Below, piece after piece: positions 18,385 to 26,936 of a stretch of DNA of 43,580 bases. The notes under the pieces are model-generated. The model saw only the letters and a list, made by a program, of their open reading frames with translations, was not told where the DNA came from and made no database searches. Numbering within the stretch: the stretch's first letter is position 1; every line of letters starts with the position of its first letter. The stretch covers positions 1 to 43,580 of the forward strand of contig JAISAG010000057.1 of NCBI GenBank assembly GCA_031266815.1, read 5' to 3'. The stretch comes from Burkholderiaceae bacterium (GTDB lineage Bacteria; Pseudomonadota; Gammaproteobacteria; Burkholderiales; Burkholderiaceae_D). Position numbers and translations under genes: made by a program.

Positions 18385-19482
18385 TCAGGTGCAGGCGGGG
18401 AGCGCCTCCGTGACATTGCCGAAAGCCTCGTGCAGGCGCATGATACGTCCCGTATGTGTGGCGTCATAGCCACCCAGTTGATTGACGTGCTGCCTGAATT
18501 CCTCGCTCCGCAAAATGGCGAGGAAGCGATCCATGGTCGGTTTTTCCATCACATCCCGCCTGACGGCGAAAAGGTAGCGTTCCTGCATCACCGGGACGAA
18601 GTCCAGCCCAAACTGGCGCGCCGCCGTTTCAACGCCGAAACCGACATCTGCCATGTTGCTGGCAATATAAGCTGCCACGGCAGCATGGGTGAACTCGGCT
18701 GTTTCGAATCCGTTGATGTGTGCAGATGATATATGATCGCGCTTAAGCAGCCACTCCAGTATTCGACGGGTACCGGAACCCACCTGCCGATTGACGAAGC
18801 GGACGCCTTTTCGGGTCAGATCCCGGATTTTTCGGATTTTCTTCGGGTTGTCCCGCGTGACAAGCAGCCCCTGATTCAGATTGGCGAAGTGAATGAAACG
18901 GAGCTCTTGCGGGTGCAGGTATGGCAGGAACAACCGCAGGGTTTCCGCTTCAAAATGCCCGACAGGTACATGAAATCCTGCCAGTTCACATTCCTTTTGT
19001 GACAGCGCGGCAATGGACTCCATACTGTTCAGATAGCGCAGTTCGACGGGCAAGGCGGTCTGGTTGATGCGCTCCATCAGGGCAGCGACAGCAAACCCGT
19101 AACTGGCGTAAAGACGCAGGGGGGCTGTCGTGTCGGAGGTGCTGCGCGATAACTCTCCCTCCAGTTCGGAGGAAAGGCTTTCCAGCGTGGGCTCCAGGCG
19201 GGCGGTGATGCGGCGGTCAGCCCACAGCAGGGTGTTGCCCAGCCGGGTCAGTGTGGCGCCTTTTCCCCGCTTTTTCTGGATCAGCGGGGCACCAAAGACC
19301 GTTTCCGCTTCGTGCAGGCGGTTCCATGCGTGGCGATACGACATACCCACCACTTTGGCCGCTTGCAGGATGGAGCCGCTGGTGTGGATTAGCGTCAGCA
19401 GATGCAGGAGTGACGTCGTGTCCATGACAGGACCGCCGCGCGTGCCGATGCGCCAGTGTGTTTCAATGGAAACATGGTACAT
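18385..19482 (-). CDS. ModE-type winged-helix regulator with periplasmic-binding-protein-like domain
   Basis: A 365-residue transcription regulator. Residues about 20-85 are a ModE/LysR-like winged helix (SGSILQAAKVVGMSYRHAWN, then GAPLIQKKRGKGATLTRLG). Residues about 120-350 resemble a PBP-like ligand domain (ELAGFHVPVG, VRFVNRQVGSGTRRILEWLL, ADVGFGVETAARQFGLDFVP) of the type often coded near molybdate, tungstate or formate dehydrogenase genes; the formate-responsive FdsR of Ralstonia is, as I recall, of this general design. The ATG at 19482 follows a run of G bases. It is divergent from the OFA transporter across 190 bases that contain a perfect palindrome, so it probably controls that gene and itself. 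The ligand is inferred, not shown. Confidence 0.8.
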   Translation of the reverse strand: MYHVSIETHWRIGTRGGPVMDTTSLLHLLTLIHTSGSILQAAKVVGMSYRHAWNRLHEAETVFGAPLIQKKRGKGATLTRLGNTLLWADRRITARLEPTLESLSSELEGELSRSTSDTTAPLRLYASYGFAVAALMERINQTALPVELRYLNSMESIAALSQKECELAGFHVPVGHFEAETLRLFLPYLHPQELRFIHFANLNQGLLVTRDNPKKIRKIRDLTRKGVRFVNRQVGSGTRRILEWLLKRDHISSAHINGFETAEFTHAAVAAYIASNMADVGFGVETAARQFGLDFVPVMQERYLFAVRRDVMEKPTMDRFLAILRSEEFRQHVNQLGGYDATHTGRIMRLHEAFGNVTEALPACT

Positions 19483-19512
19483 CCCCCCATTATAATCGTG
19501 CGCGCGACGGAA

Positions 19513-19534
19513 TATATGCATTTTTTTGCATATA
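19513..19534. promoter_or_regulatory. Perfect palindrome between the ModE-type regulator and the OFA transporter
   Basis: TATATGCA, six T bases, TGCATATA: a perfect 8+8 dyad with a 6-base spacer. It lies 31 bases upstream of the regulator ATG and 138 upstream of the transporter ATG. The half-site/spacer geometry resembles the classical ModE operator (TATATA-N6-TATATA type), which fits the winged-helix class of the adjacent regulator. Likely operator; not tested. Confidence 0.55.
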
Positions 19535-19626
19535 GCCAACGAAAAAGAGCGGTGTTACCATACGGGGTCGGTAAAATCCGTGGTGCGTGCGTTGAGTAGC
19601 CCGCGCGGAGCGCGTTGTTTTGGAGA

Positions 19627-19651
19627 GGAGCGCGCTTCGGCGCTTTGTTTT
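19627..19651 (+). promoter_or_regulatory. Stem-loop with T-rich tail in the transporter leader
   Basis: AGCGC (19629-19633), loop GCTTCG, GCGCT (19640-19644), then TTGTTTT, about 22 bases before the transporter ATG. G-U pairs could lengthen the stem to seven. This looks like a weak terminator or attenuator but the stem is short. Confidence 0.25.
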
Positions 19652-19672
19652 GTCAATCCGAGGAGAGTAAGT

Positions 19673-21340
19673 ATGTCTGCTTTGAAATTCCTAAACAAGG
19701 AATATACAGTTGCAGGGGAAGGATTCAATCGGTGGATGGTGCCTGCCTCCGCCTTGATGATTCACCTCTGCGTTGGAATGGGTTATGGGATGTCTGTGTT
19801 CTGGCTGCCCATGTCCCGTATGATTGGTGTCGCCAAGGGGATTGGCAAGCCGTTTGCCTGCGGGCCGGATGTCAGTGTGTTCGGAGAGCTTTTTACCACA
19901 AGCTGCGACTGGAAAGTGGTTCTGTGCAGCGCCATTTTTGGCATTTTGTTCTTCATGCTTGGCACGACAACCGCCATCCTGGGTAACTGGCTGGAGCATG
20001 TGGGGCCGCGCAAGTGCGGACTGACATCCTGTGCCTGTTTTGTCAGTTTCTTCCTGATCGCCTCCCTCGCGATGTTTGTCCACCAATTGTGGCTGGCGTG
20101 GATTGGCGCCTTTATCGGGGGTATTGGTTTGGGTTTGGGTTACATCACGCCCGTTTCAACATTGATTAAGTGGTTCCCCGACCGTGTGGGTATGTCCACG
20201 GGGTTTGCCGTGGGCGGATTCGGCGGAGGCGCCATGGTAGGCGCACCGCTGGCACAGGCATTGATGGGAATGTACAGCACGCCGACCACGACGGGGTTGT
20301 GGCAGACCTTTTTGACGATGGCAATTATTTACTGCGGCTTCATGGTAGCAGGGGCTTTTACCATCCGCGTTTCTCCGCCGGGTTATCTGCCGAAGGGCTT
20401 TGTTCCCAAAAACACGGGCAATATGGTGGACGATGGTCATGGCGGTCTGGTTGAAGCCAGCGCGTTCAATGTGGAAACCAATCGTTCCATGCGTACTCCG
20501 CAGTTCTGGTTTTGCTGGCTTGTTCTTTTCCTGAACGTGTCTGCCGGTATCGGCGTGATTTCCATGGCGTCGCCGCTGTTGCAGGAAGTGTTCGCCGGCA
20601 ATCTGATTCGGATGCCGGGTGTGCCATTCGACCAGTTGAATGACGCGCAGAAGGGGCAGGTTGCCGTGATTGCGGCGGGCTTTACCGGCTTGCTTTCCCT
20701 CTTCAATATCGGGGGGAGGCTTTTCTGGGCGACCGTATCTGACTGGATTGGACGCAAAAACACCTACTACGTGTTTTCGGTAATAGGCGCTATCTTGTAT
20801 GCCAGCATCCCGACGCTGGCGTCATCGCTGAACCTGGTGCTGTTCCTCTGCGCGGTCTGCGTTTGCCTGAGCTTTTACGGCGGCGGCTTTGCAACGATTC
20901 CCGCTTACCTGGCAGATTTGTTCGGTACGCAGTATGTGGGCGCCATTCACGGGCGTCTCCTGACCGCGTGGTCTGCAGCGGGGTTGTTAAGTCCGCTTCT
21001 CATCAACATTATCCGCGATATGCAGATCAGTTCCGGTGTGCCGCGTGCCCAGGCCTATTCGGTAACGCTCTACATCATGGCGGCACTCCTGGTGATTGAG
21101 TTGATTTGCGCGTTCAGTATCCGCCCGGTCAACAGCAAGCACTATATGACGGAAGAGCAGCTCAAGGCGGCGAAGGCGGCGCTGGAAGAAAAAATTGCGC
21201 ATGCCCAGGAATCCGGTACCCTGCCTGCGAGCAAGCCGACTTCCGCGGGGACGCTGATCATCTGCTGGTTGATTGTTTTGATACCGCTCACTTACGGTAT
21301 ATGGCAGACGGTTCTGCAGACGGTCAAGATGTTCCAGTGA
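19673..21340 (+). CDS. OFA-family MFS transporter (oxalate/formate antiporter-like)
   Basis: A 555-residue inner-membrane major-facilitator protein with about 12 predicted helices. It has the OFA pattern: [18 protein letters not shown] in helix 1, [20 protein letters not shown] between helices 2 and 3, [20 protein letters not shown], then [19 protein letters not shown]. The second half has [20 protein letters not shown] and [18 protein letters not shown]. It is longer than OxlT of Oxalobacter (about 420) because of a loop near residues 250-280 and an extended C-terminal tail with a last helix. Substrates in the family include oxalate, formate and other monocarboxylates; none is proven here. 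AGGAGAG lies six bases before the ATG, and an intrinsic terminator follows. Confidence 0.85.
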   Translation: MSALKFLNKEYTVAGEGFNRWMVPASALMIHLCVGMGYGMSVFWLPMSRMIGVAKGIGKPFACGPDVSVFGELFTTSCDWKVVLCSAIFGILFFMLGTTTAILGNWLEHVGPRKCGLTSCACFVSFFLIASLAMFVHQLWLAWIGAFIGGIGLGLGYITPVSTLIKWFPDRVGMSTGFAVGGFGGGAMVGAPLAQALMGMYSTPTTTGLWQTFLTMAIIYCGFMVAGAFTIRVSPPGYLPKGFVPKNTGNMVDDGHGGLVEASAFNVETNRSMRTPQFWFCWLVLFLNVSAGIGVISMASPLLQEVFAGNLIRMPGVPFDQLNDAQKGQVAVIAAGFTGLLSLFNIGGRLFWATVSDWIGRKNTYYVFSVIGAILYASIPTLASSLNLVLFLCAVCVCLSFYGGGFATIPAYLADLFGTQYVGAIHGRLLTAWSAAGLLSPLLINIIRDMQISSGVPRAQAYSVTLYIMAALLVIELICAFSIRPVNSKHYMTEEQLKAAKAALEEKIAHAQESGTLPASKPTSAGTLIICWLIVLIPLTYGIWQTVLQTVKMFQ

Positions 21341-21359
21341 CGTTTGTTACTTGCCCGAA

Positions 21360-21392
21360 AATACCCGCACATCACTGTGCGGGTATTTTTTT
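21360..21392 (+). terminator. Intrinsic terminator after the OFA transporter
   Basis: ATACCCGCACA (21361-21371), loop TCAC, TGTGCGGGTAT (21376-21386), then seven T bases to 21392. An 11-bp perfect GC-rich stem with a T-run is a textbook rho-independent terminator, 19 bases after the transporter stop. Confidence 0.9.
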
Positions 21393-21421
21393 GCCACGAT
21401 GGCGTGTCAAAACAGTAGAAT
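21391..21421 (+). promoter_or_regulatory. Possible promoter of gltX
   Basis: TTGCCA (21391-21396) and TAGAAT (21416-21421) separated by 19 bases, starting at the end of the terminator T-run; the gltX ATG is 28 bases downstream. The spacer is longer than ideal, so this is tentative. Confidence 0.35.
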
Positions 21422-21449
21422 GGGCACTTTCCTACGCAGATGGCGCGAT

Positions 21450-22862
21450 ATGACTGTCAGAACCCGTTTTGCTCCCAGCCCGACCGGTTTTCTCCACCTG
21501 GGTGGTGCGCGCACCGCCCTTTTTTCGTGGGCATACGCCCGCCATTGCGGCGGGGATTTCATCCTGAGGATTGAAGATACCGATTTGGAACGCTCCACGC
21601 CGGAAGCGGTGCAAGCCATTCTTGACGGTATGCGGTGGCTGGGGCTGCAACACGATGAAGGTCCTTTTTACCAAATGCAGAGAATGGACCGGTACCGTGA
21701 AATTATCCATCAGATGCTGGCAGAAGGAACCGCGTATTACTGTTATTGCTTGCCGGAAGAGTTGGAAGCCATGCGGGAGCGGCAGCGCCTGGCGGGAGAA
21801 AATCCGAGGTACGACGGCACCTGGCGGCCGGAACCCGGCAAGGTGCTCCCGCCCATCCCTGAGGGCAGGTCGCCGGTGGTCCGCTTCAAAAATCCGCTTG
21901 ACGGGGCGGTCAGTTGGGACGACAGCGTAAAAGGCCTCATTACAATCGCCAATCGGGAACTGGACGACTTGATTATCGCGCGCCAAGACGGGACGCCGAC
22001 CTACAATTTCTGTGTGGTAGTGGATGACCGGGATATGCGGATTACCCACGTCATTCGCGGAGATGACCATGTCAACAATACGCCACGCCAGATAAATATT
22101 CTGACCGCGTTGCGCGCGCCCATTCCGCAGTATGCGCATGTTCCCATGATTTTAGGGGACGATGGCGAAAAACTTTCCAAGCGTCATGGTGCGGTTTCCG
22201 TGATGGCGTACCCCGAACAGGGATATCTGCCGGAAGCCCTGCTCAACTATCTGGCGCGGCTGGGTTGGGGCCACGGAGACGATGAAATTTTCTCTATGCC
22301 CCAGTTTTGTGAGTGGTTCGATTTCGCGCACCTGTCTCGTTCCGCCGCGCAATTCAATCCCGACAAGTTGAAATGGCTCAACAACCACTACATTCGCCAG
22401 GCGGATGATACCCGTCTGGCGGATATGATTCGTCCCCGTTTGCTGCAGATGGGCGCGCGTTTTGAGGGGGCTCCCGCCTTGCCGGAAGTGGTTGCCTTGC
22501 TGAAAGAGCGCGCCAACACTACACACGAACTGGCGGACGCCGCCCTGCTGTTTTATGTGCAGCCAGAGCCGGATACCGTTTTGCTCGCAAAGCACCTGAC
22601 CGATGCATCGCGCCCGGCGTTAACGGCCTTTGCCGTTGCCTGCCGACAGGTTGACTGGAATCGTTCGGCAATTTCTGACGCGATAAAAGCAGTGCTGGCG
22701 CAGCAGGGGGTCAAAATGCCGCAACTGGCGATGCCCTTGCGCCTGATTCTGACAGGACAGCCGCACACGCCCTCCATTGACGCCGTGGTGACATTGCTTG
22801 GCAGAGAAACCGTGCTCGCCCGTTTGAACTCCTACGCCGCGATGCCTTCATCCGGCGTGTGA
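21450..22862 (+). CDS. gltX: Glutamyl-tRNA synthetase
   Basis: Discriminating class I synthetase of 470 residues (E. coli 471) that charges tRNA-Glu. [19 protein letters not shown] contains the HIGH-equivalent HLGG at residues 16-19, and [11 protein letters not shown] near residue 240 is the KMSKS-equivalent. [20 protein letters not shown] and [13 protein letters not shown] are further family signatures. A longer frame to 21351 is open but starts inside the terminator region, so the ATG at 21450 is chosen. The last 31 bases overlap the 3' end of the convergent nrdG. Confidence 0.97.
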   Translation: MTVRTRFAPSPTGFLHLGGARTALFSWAYARHCGGDFILRIEDTDLERSTPEAVQAILDGMRWLGLQHDEGPFYQMQRMDRYREIIHQMLAEGTAYYCYCLPEELEAMRERQRLAGENPRYDGTWRPEPGKVLPPIPEGRSPVVRFKNPLDGAVSWDDSVKGLITIANRELDDLIIARQDGTPTYNFCVVVDDRDMRITHVIRGDDHVNNTPRQINILTALRAPIPQYAHVPMILGDDGEKLSKRHGAVSVMAYPEQGYLPEALLNYLARLGWGHGDDEIFSMPQFCEWFDFAHLSRSAAQFNPDKLKWLNNHYIRQADDTRLADMIRPRLLQMGARFEGAPALPEVVALLKERANTTHELADAALLFYVQPEPDTVLLAKHLTDASRPALTAFAVACRQVDWNRSAISDAIKAVLAQQGVKMPQLAMPLRLILTGQPHTPSIDAVVTLLGRETVLARLNSYAAMPSSGV

Positions 22863-23365
22863 GCGCGGGTGGGAGGAAGGAACCCCGTTTCCCGCGTCAG
22901 AACACGTTGGTTGCGGCTGCCCCTGAACGGGAGGGACAGGTCACGCAACGAATCAATGTACGGACCGTCGATAAGTATATCTGTCAGGGACAGCAGGGCG
23001 CGGATGGCAGGGCGGCGATCCGCCAGCGCGTTTAGCGCCTCAATCGTAAAACCGGAAAAGACGACAACGGTTTTGGCGCGGCGGCGCACTTGTTTTGCGA
23101 TCACGCAAAGTGGATCGGGTTGCAGGAAAGGCTCACCGCCTGAAAAGGTGATGCCGGCGAGCAGGGGATTTTCATCAAACTGGTGGATGATGGTCTCCAC
23201 ATCAAGCAGGTAGCCGCCGCCAACGTCATGGGTTTGCGGATTGTGACAGGCGTGGCAGCGATGCGGGCAACCCTGGGTAAACACGACATACCGCAAACCC
23301 GGACCATCAACGATGGACTCGGCCACAATGCTGTTGACTCGAAGCTCATGGCTGGTGCTTGACAC
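22832..23365 (-). CDS. nrdG: Anaerobic ribonucleotide reductase activating protein
   Basis: A 177-residue radical-SAM enzyme that makes the glycyl radical on class III ribonucleotide reductase. The [4Fe-4S] motif C-x3-C-x2-C is at Cys33, Cys37 and Cys40 ([12 protein letters not shown]), and [13 protein letters not shown] is the radical-SAM GGEP region; [11 protein letters not shown] is typical of NrdG. The start is GTG at 23365, eight bases after GAGGA. An in-frame extension to 23449 is open but runs through the small upstream gene. The gene overlaps that small gene by 20 bases at its start and the end of gltX by 31 bases at its stop. Confidence 0.93.
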   Translation of the reverse strand: MSSTSHELRVNSIVAESIVDGPGLRYVVFTQGCPHRCHACHNPQTHDVGGGYLLDVETIIHQFDENPLLAGITFSGGEPFLQPDPLCVIAKQVRRRAKTVVVFSGFTIEALNALADRRPAIRALLSLTDILIDGPYIDSLRDLSLPFRGSRNQRVLTRETGFLPPTRAHTPDEGIAA

Positions 23366-23516
23366 GGTCCTTTTCCTCGGCGCGCTTCGCGTCGTTGAAA
23401 CGATCCAGGGTTCCGACAAGGTAGCCCGTAATGCGACGGGTCCGTTCAAAGCGGATACCTTCGCCGACTTGTTTTGTTGCTTCGACGGACTGTGTTTGTG
23501 TGACTTTCATTAACAT
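23346..23516 (-). CDS. Separate glycyl-radical tail of the class III ribonucleotide reductase (56 residues)
   Basis: A small gene between nrdD and nrdG on the same strand. From residue about 23 it encodes FERTRRITGYLVGTLDRFND followed by [12 protein letters not shown]. That matches the C-terminal tail of single-chain NrdD proteins, where the R-x-x-G-Y-L segment holds the radical glycine (here Gly31). The nrdD frame stops before any such segment, so this peptide should supply the radical site. The ATG at 23516 follows AAGGAG by five bases, an excellent ribosome binding site embedded in the end of nrdD; a second ATG is at 23510. It overlaps nrdD by seven bases and nrdG by 20. A sequencing or assembly frameshift is the main alternative, but the well-placed binding site argues for real initiation. 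Confidence 0.75.
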   Translation of the reverse strand: MLMKVTQTQSVEATKQVGEGIRFERTRRITGYLVGTLDRFNDAKRAEEKDRVKHQP

Positions 23517-25777
23517 GGTTTCTCCTTTGTCCTGTTGTGTGGGATAGGGGCACGCCGGACCTGCAATGCCTTGAGCGTTTCCTCGCTGACGCCTTCACCG
23601 TCCCTTCTGCCACATCGGGGACAAATATCGTTGATGACGCCAACATACCCGCAGACGGGGTCGCGGTCAAGTGGATGATTGATGGAACCATACCCGATAC
23701 CCTGTTCCTGCATGTACCGGATAATGGTTTCAAAGGCTTCCCGGTTCTTGGATACATCGCCGTCCAGTTCGACATAGGTGATGTGTCCCGCATTGGTCAG
23801 TGTGTGGTACGGCGACTCAAGCTGGATTTTCCGGAAAGCCTGTATGGGAAAGTAAACGGGAACATGAAAGGAATTGGTGTAGTAATCCCGGTCGGTTACG
23901 CCGGGAATAACCCCGTACCGCTTGCGATCAATGGCGACAAAGCGCCCGCTGAGCCCTTCTGCCGGTGTGGCAATCAGCGAAAAATTCAGTCCGGTTTTTT
24001 CGGATTGTTCGTCGGTCCGCCTGCGCATCCATCCGACAATATCCAGACCCAATTGTTGCGCGGCATCGCTTTCCCCGTGATGTTTTCCCGTCAGGGCTTT
24101 CAGCGCTTCCGCCAGCCCGATGAACCCCAGCGTCAGGGTGCCGTGCTTGAGCACTTCTTCCACCTTGTCGTGCCAGTCGAGTTTGTCCGAATCAATCCAG
24201 ATGCCTTCCCCCATCAGAAAGGGGTAGTTACACACCTTTTTTGAGCCCTGGATTTTGAAGCGATGCAAGAGTTGGCGGAATACCAGTTCAATCTGGTCAT
24301 CCAGCAGGGAATAAAACCGGTCCAGATTGCCTTCCGCCGTAATCCCCAGCCGTGGCAGATTGACAGACGTAAAACTCAGGTTGCCTCTGCCGCAAGTGAC
24401 GTTTCGCGTTGCATCGTACACATTGCCCAGCACACGGGTGCGGCATCCCATGTAAGCAACTTCGGTGTCATAATCTCCCTGCTGGTAATACTGCAAGTTG
24501 AAGGGGGCATCCAGAAAGCTGAAGTTGGGAAACAGGCGCTTGGCGGAAGTTTCCATTGCCAGTTGAAACAGGTCGTAGTTCGGGTCTGCCGGGTTGAAGC
24601 TGACTCCGGCCTTGATCTTGAATATCTGAACGGGAAAGATGGATGTCTCTCCGTTACCCAGTCCGGCCTGGGTAACCCGCAGCAGGTTTTTCGTCACCAT
24701 TCTGCCCTCCGCGGACGTGTCCGTGCCGTAGTTGACGGAACTGAACGGCACCTGTGCGCCCGCGCGGGAGTTCATGGTGTTGAGGTTGTGGATGAACGCC
24801 TCCATTGCCTGATAGGCGCGCCGATCCGTTGCCTTGGTAGCAACTCCAACGGCGTATTCATGGGCTTTTTGCACCGATTCCGGGTTTGTCGCCCGGGAGG
24901 TTAAGTGTTTGCCCAGTTCATCCACCGTATCCAGCGTCACCAGATCGGTGGCAAGAGTGATATACGTGTCGGCGATACGCAGGGCGTCCTCTTCGCTGCG
25001 GTCTTCCCTGATTTGCCAGTAAGAAGCGAAAGCGCGGGCATATTCCTTCCGGAATGTCTTGCGCACGCCTTGCGCCATTGCATAATCAAAGTGCGGGATA
25101 CTTTGACCGCCGTGCATTTCGTTCTGGTTTGCCTGGATAGCGATACAGGCCAGTGCGGAATAACTCTCGATGGAGTTGGGCTCGCGCAGGTAACCGTGTC
25201 CGGTTGAAAACCCGTTGGCAAACAGCCTGATCAGGTCAATCTGGCAACAGGTTTGCGTGAGCATGTAAAAATCCTTGTCGTGGATGTGAATATCCCCGTT
25301 GATATGGGCGATGGACGCATCCTTGGGAAGGACGTAATTGTCTATGAAATATTTTGATCCTTCGGAACCGTATTTCAGCATGGTTCCCATTGCCGTGTCG
25401 CCGTTGATGTTGGCATTTTCCCGTTTGATGTCCTCATCTTCCGCCGCCGACCAGGTCAGCTTTTTGTAGATGTCCATCAGATAGGTTTCCGCATTGCGGA
25501 TTTTGGCATGTTCTGCACGGTACAGAATGTATGCCTTGGCGGTTTTGGCATATCCGTACTGGATGAGCGACTCTTCGACAACGTCCTGTATTTCCTCGAC
25601 GTGCGTGAGGTTTTCCGTGTCCAGCCGCTTGCAGACCTTTTCCGTGACAAACAGCAGGTCGGTCGGAGTCATTTCCTCCTCGCCTACCGCCTTGTTTGCC
25701 TTGTTGACCGCGTTGAGAATTTTGCTTGCGTCAAACGGGACATGACTCCCATCACGTTTGGTAATAACCGCAGGCAT
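23510..25777 (-). CDS. nrdD: Anaerobic (class III) ribonucleoside-triphosphate reductase, catalytic part
   Basis: A 755-residue oxygen-sensitive reductase making dNTPs without oxygen. Residues 1-95 are an ATP-cone (MPAVITKRDGSHVPFDASKI), an allosteric ATP/dATP site. The catalytic barrel contains SRAGAQVPFSSVNYGTDTS (near 337), GNGETSIFPVQIFKIK (375) and VTCGRGNLSFTSVNLPRLGI (460). The tail has Cys709, Cys719 and Cys722 of a zinc-type motif (DPVCGYVG, ICPRCGRRDGEG). The frame then ends with KEKPC and lacks the usual glycyl-radical tail, which is found in the next small gene. GGAG lies nine bases before the ATG. The operon nrdD / small gene / nrdG is fully overlapping. No clear FNR or NrdR box was found by eye. 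Confidence 0.93.
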   Translation of the reverse strand: MPAVITKRDGSHVPFDASKILNAVNKANKAVGEEEMTPTDLLFVTEKVCKRLDTENLTHVEEIQDVVEESLIQYGYAKTAKAYILYRAEHAKIRNAETYLMDIYKKLTWSAAEDEDIKRENANINGDTAMGTMLKYGSEGSKYFIDNYVLPKDASIAHINGDIHIHDKDFYMLTQTCCQIDLIRLFANGFSTGHGYLREPNSIESYSALACIAIQANQNEMHGGQSIPHFDYAMAQGVRKTFRKEYARAFASYWQIREDRSEEDALRIADTYITLATDLVTLDTVDELGKHLTSRATNPESVQKAHEYAVGVATKATDRRAYQAMEAFIHNLNTMNSRAGAQVPFSSVNYGTDTSAEGRMVTKNLLRVTQAGLGNGETSIFPVQIFKIKAGVSFNPADPNYDLFQLAMETSAKRLFPNFSFLDAPFNLQYYQQGDYDTEVAYMGCRTRVLGNVYDATRNVTCGRGNLSFTSVNLPRLGITAEGNLDRFYSLLDDQIELVFRQLLHRFKIQGSKKVCNYPFLMGEGIWIDSDKLDWHDKVEEVLKHGTLTLGFIGLAEALKALTGKHHGESDAAQQLGLDIVGWMRRRTDEQSEKTGLNFSLIATPAEGLSGRFVAIDRKRYGVIPGVTDRDYYTNSFHVPVYFPIQAFRKIQLESPYHTLTNAGHITYVELDGDVSKNREAFETIIRYMQEQGIGYGSINHPLDRDPVCGYVGVINDICPRCGRRDGEGVSEETLKALQVRRAPIPHNRTKEKPC

Positions 25778-25812
25778 CAGGACACACTCCAGACTAACAT
25801 TGTTCTAACGGG

Positions 25813-25836
25813 AAGCGCCGCTTGGGCGGCGCTTTT
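25813..25836 (+). terminator. Stem-loop upstream of nrdD, terminator-like in the rightward direction
   Basis: AAGCGCCGC (25813-25821), loop TTGG, GCGGCGCTT (25826-25834), then TTC. A 9-bp perfect GC-rich stem. The short T-run is on the plus strand, so it would stop rightward (antisense to nrdD) transcription. Read leftward it lies in the nrdD leader, 36 bases before the ATG, and could be a regulatory hairpin. Confidence 0.45.
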
Positions 25837-25851
25837 CTCAATTTTGGATAT

Positions 25852-25962
25852 TCAGCGGCGGAACAGGTTCCCCGGTTTGCCAAGCCCGCGGCCACTCTCC
25901 TTGTCAACATCACCGACATAGATTAAACAGCGCTCCATCGCCAACAGCGAACATTTTACCAT
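25852..25962 (-). CDS. Possible 36-residue small protein upstream of nrdD
   Basis: Within the 298-base gap between pssA and nrdD, an open frame from ATG 25962 to TGA 25852 encodes MVKCSLLAMERCLIYVGDVD, then KESGRGLGKPGNLFRR. Codon choice looks like the neighbouring genes and the frame ends just before the 9-bp stem-loop, but there is no ribosome binding site and I do not recognise the sequence. It could equally be a leader RNA. The rest of the gap shows nothing else I can support. Confidence 0.25.
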   Translation of the reverse strand: MVKCSLLAMERCLIYVGDVDKESGRGLGKPGNLFRR

Positions 25963-26075
25963 GTGTGGCGGGATTTCTCTTTGACGCTTCCGTGCACTCC
26001 TACCGCGTCCATGCTCCCATAACGGCATGGGAATGTCAAGGCGGCTACCCTGCGCCAGGCCTCATTGTGCTGAGG

Positions 26076-26852
26076 TTACGCCGATTCCGAATGATGCGCC
26101 TCGTCGGTGTCTGGCTCTATTTTTGTCTGAATCAGGCTGACGGATTTTCCCCTCGCTTTGCCGTACAGGTAGAGGACGTAGCCGGACAGACCATACACCA
26201 CAAACAGGGTAAACAGAACCTTGGGCGGGTCAAAAACGATGGCAACAAGCAGCAGCACGACAACAATCACCAGGATGAACGGGACAGATTTCTGGAGCGG
26301 CATGGACTTGAAGCTGTAAAAGGGCAGGTTGGTGACCATGGTCAGTCCTGAAATCAGGGTAATAATCCAGCACGCCCAGTCCGCGTCGGATGCGGCGATG
26401 TTGACATCCACCATAAACCAGATCAATCCGGCAACAATCCCCGCCGCCGCCGGGCTGGGCAATCCCTGGAAGAAACGCTTGTCCACCACGGCGATGTTGG
26501 TGTTAAACCGTGCCAGCCGCAGGGCGGCGCAGACGCAGTAGATGAAAGCGGCAACCCAGCCAATTTTCCCCATTCCCTTGAGCGCCCATTCGTATGCTAC
26601 AAGAGCAGGGGCTACGCCAAAGGTCACCATGTCTGACAGGCTGTCAAGTTGTGCACCAAACTCGCTTTGTGTGCGTGTCAGGCGGGCAAGGCGACCATCC
26701 ATGCTGTCAAGAATCATGCCCAGAAAAATGGCAACCGTAGACTGTCTGAAGTCCAGGTTGAGCGACATGACAATGGCATAGAATCCGCAAAAGAGTGCCG
26801 CAATCGTGACACCGTTGGGCAGGAGGTAGATCCCTTTGTGCTGTTTTTTCAA
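26076..26852 (-). CDS. pssA: CDP-diacylglycerol-serine O-phosphatidyltransferase
   Basis: Makes phosphatidylserine from CDP-diacylglycerol and serine in the inner membrane. 258 residues with about eight hydrophobic helices. The CDP-alcohol phosphotransferase motif D-G-x2-A-R-x8-G-x3-D-x3-D is complete: MDGRLARLTRTQSEFGAQLD then SLSD (residues about 51-74). FNTNIAVVDKRFFQGLPSPA is characteristic of this membrane-type (subclass II) PssA rather than the unrelated E. coli enzyme. psd lies immediately upstream on the same strand (84 bases), so the two consecutive steps to phosphatidylethanolamine are probably co-expressed. Confidence 0.93.
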   Translation of the reverse strand: MKKQHKGIYLLPNGVTIAALFCGFYAIVMSLNLDFRQSTVAIFLGMILDSMDGRLARLTRTQSEFGAQLDSLSDMVTFGVAPALVAYEWALKGMGKIGWVAAFIYCVCAALRLARFNTNIAVVDKRFFQGLPSPAAAGIVAGLIWFMVDVNIAASDADWACWIITLISGLTMVTNLPFYSFKSMPLQKSVPFILVIVVVLLLVAIVFDPPKVLFTLFVVYGLSGYVLYLYGKARGKSVSLIQTKIEPDTDEAHHSESA

Positions 26853-26936
26853 CGGAACACCCTTTCCTTGTGGGACGATGTCTGCTTCGTACGCGAAACA
26901 GCCACCCTTGCACCACGCGGTATAGCTTACCTCATG

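Noticed and set aside
25813-25836. Terminator of pssA
   Set aside because: The T-run is on the plus strand, opposite to the direction of pssA and nrdD transcription.
25852-25962. 4.5S RNA, 6S RNA or tmRNA in the nrdD leader
   Set aside because: The diagnostic conserved segments of these RNAs (for example the GGAAGGAAGCAGCC-like core of 4.5S) are absent.
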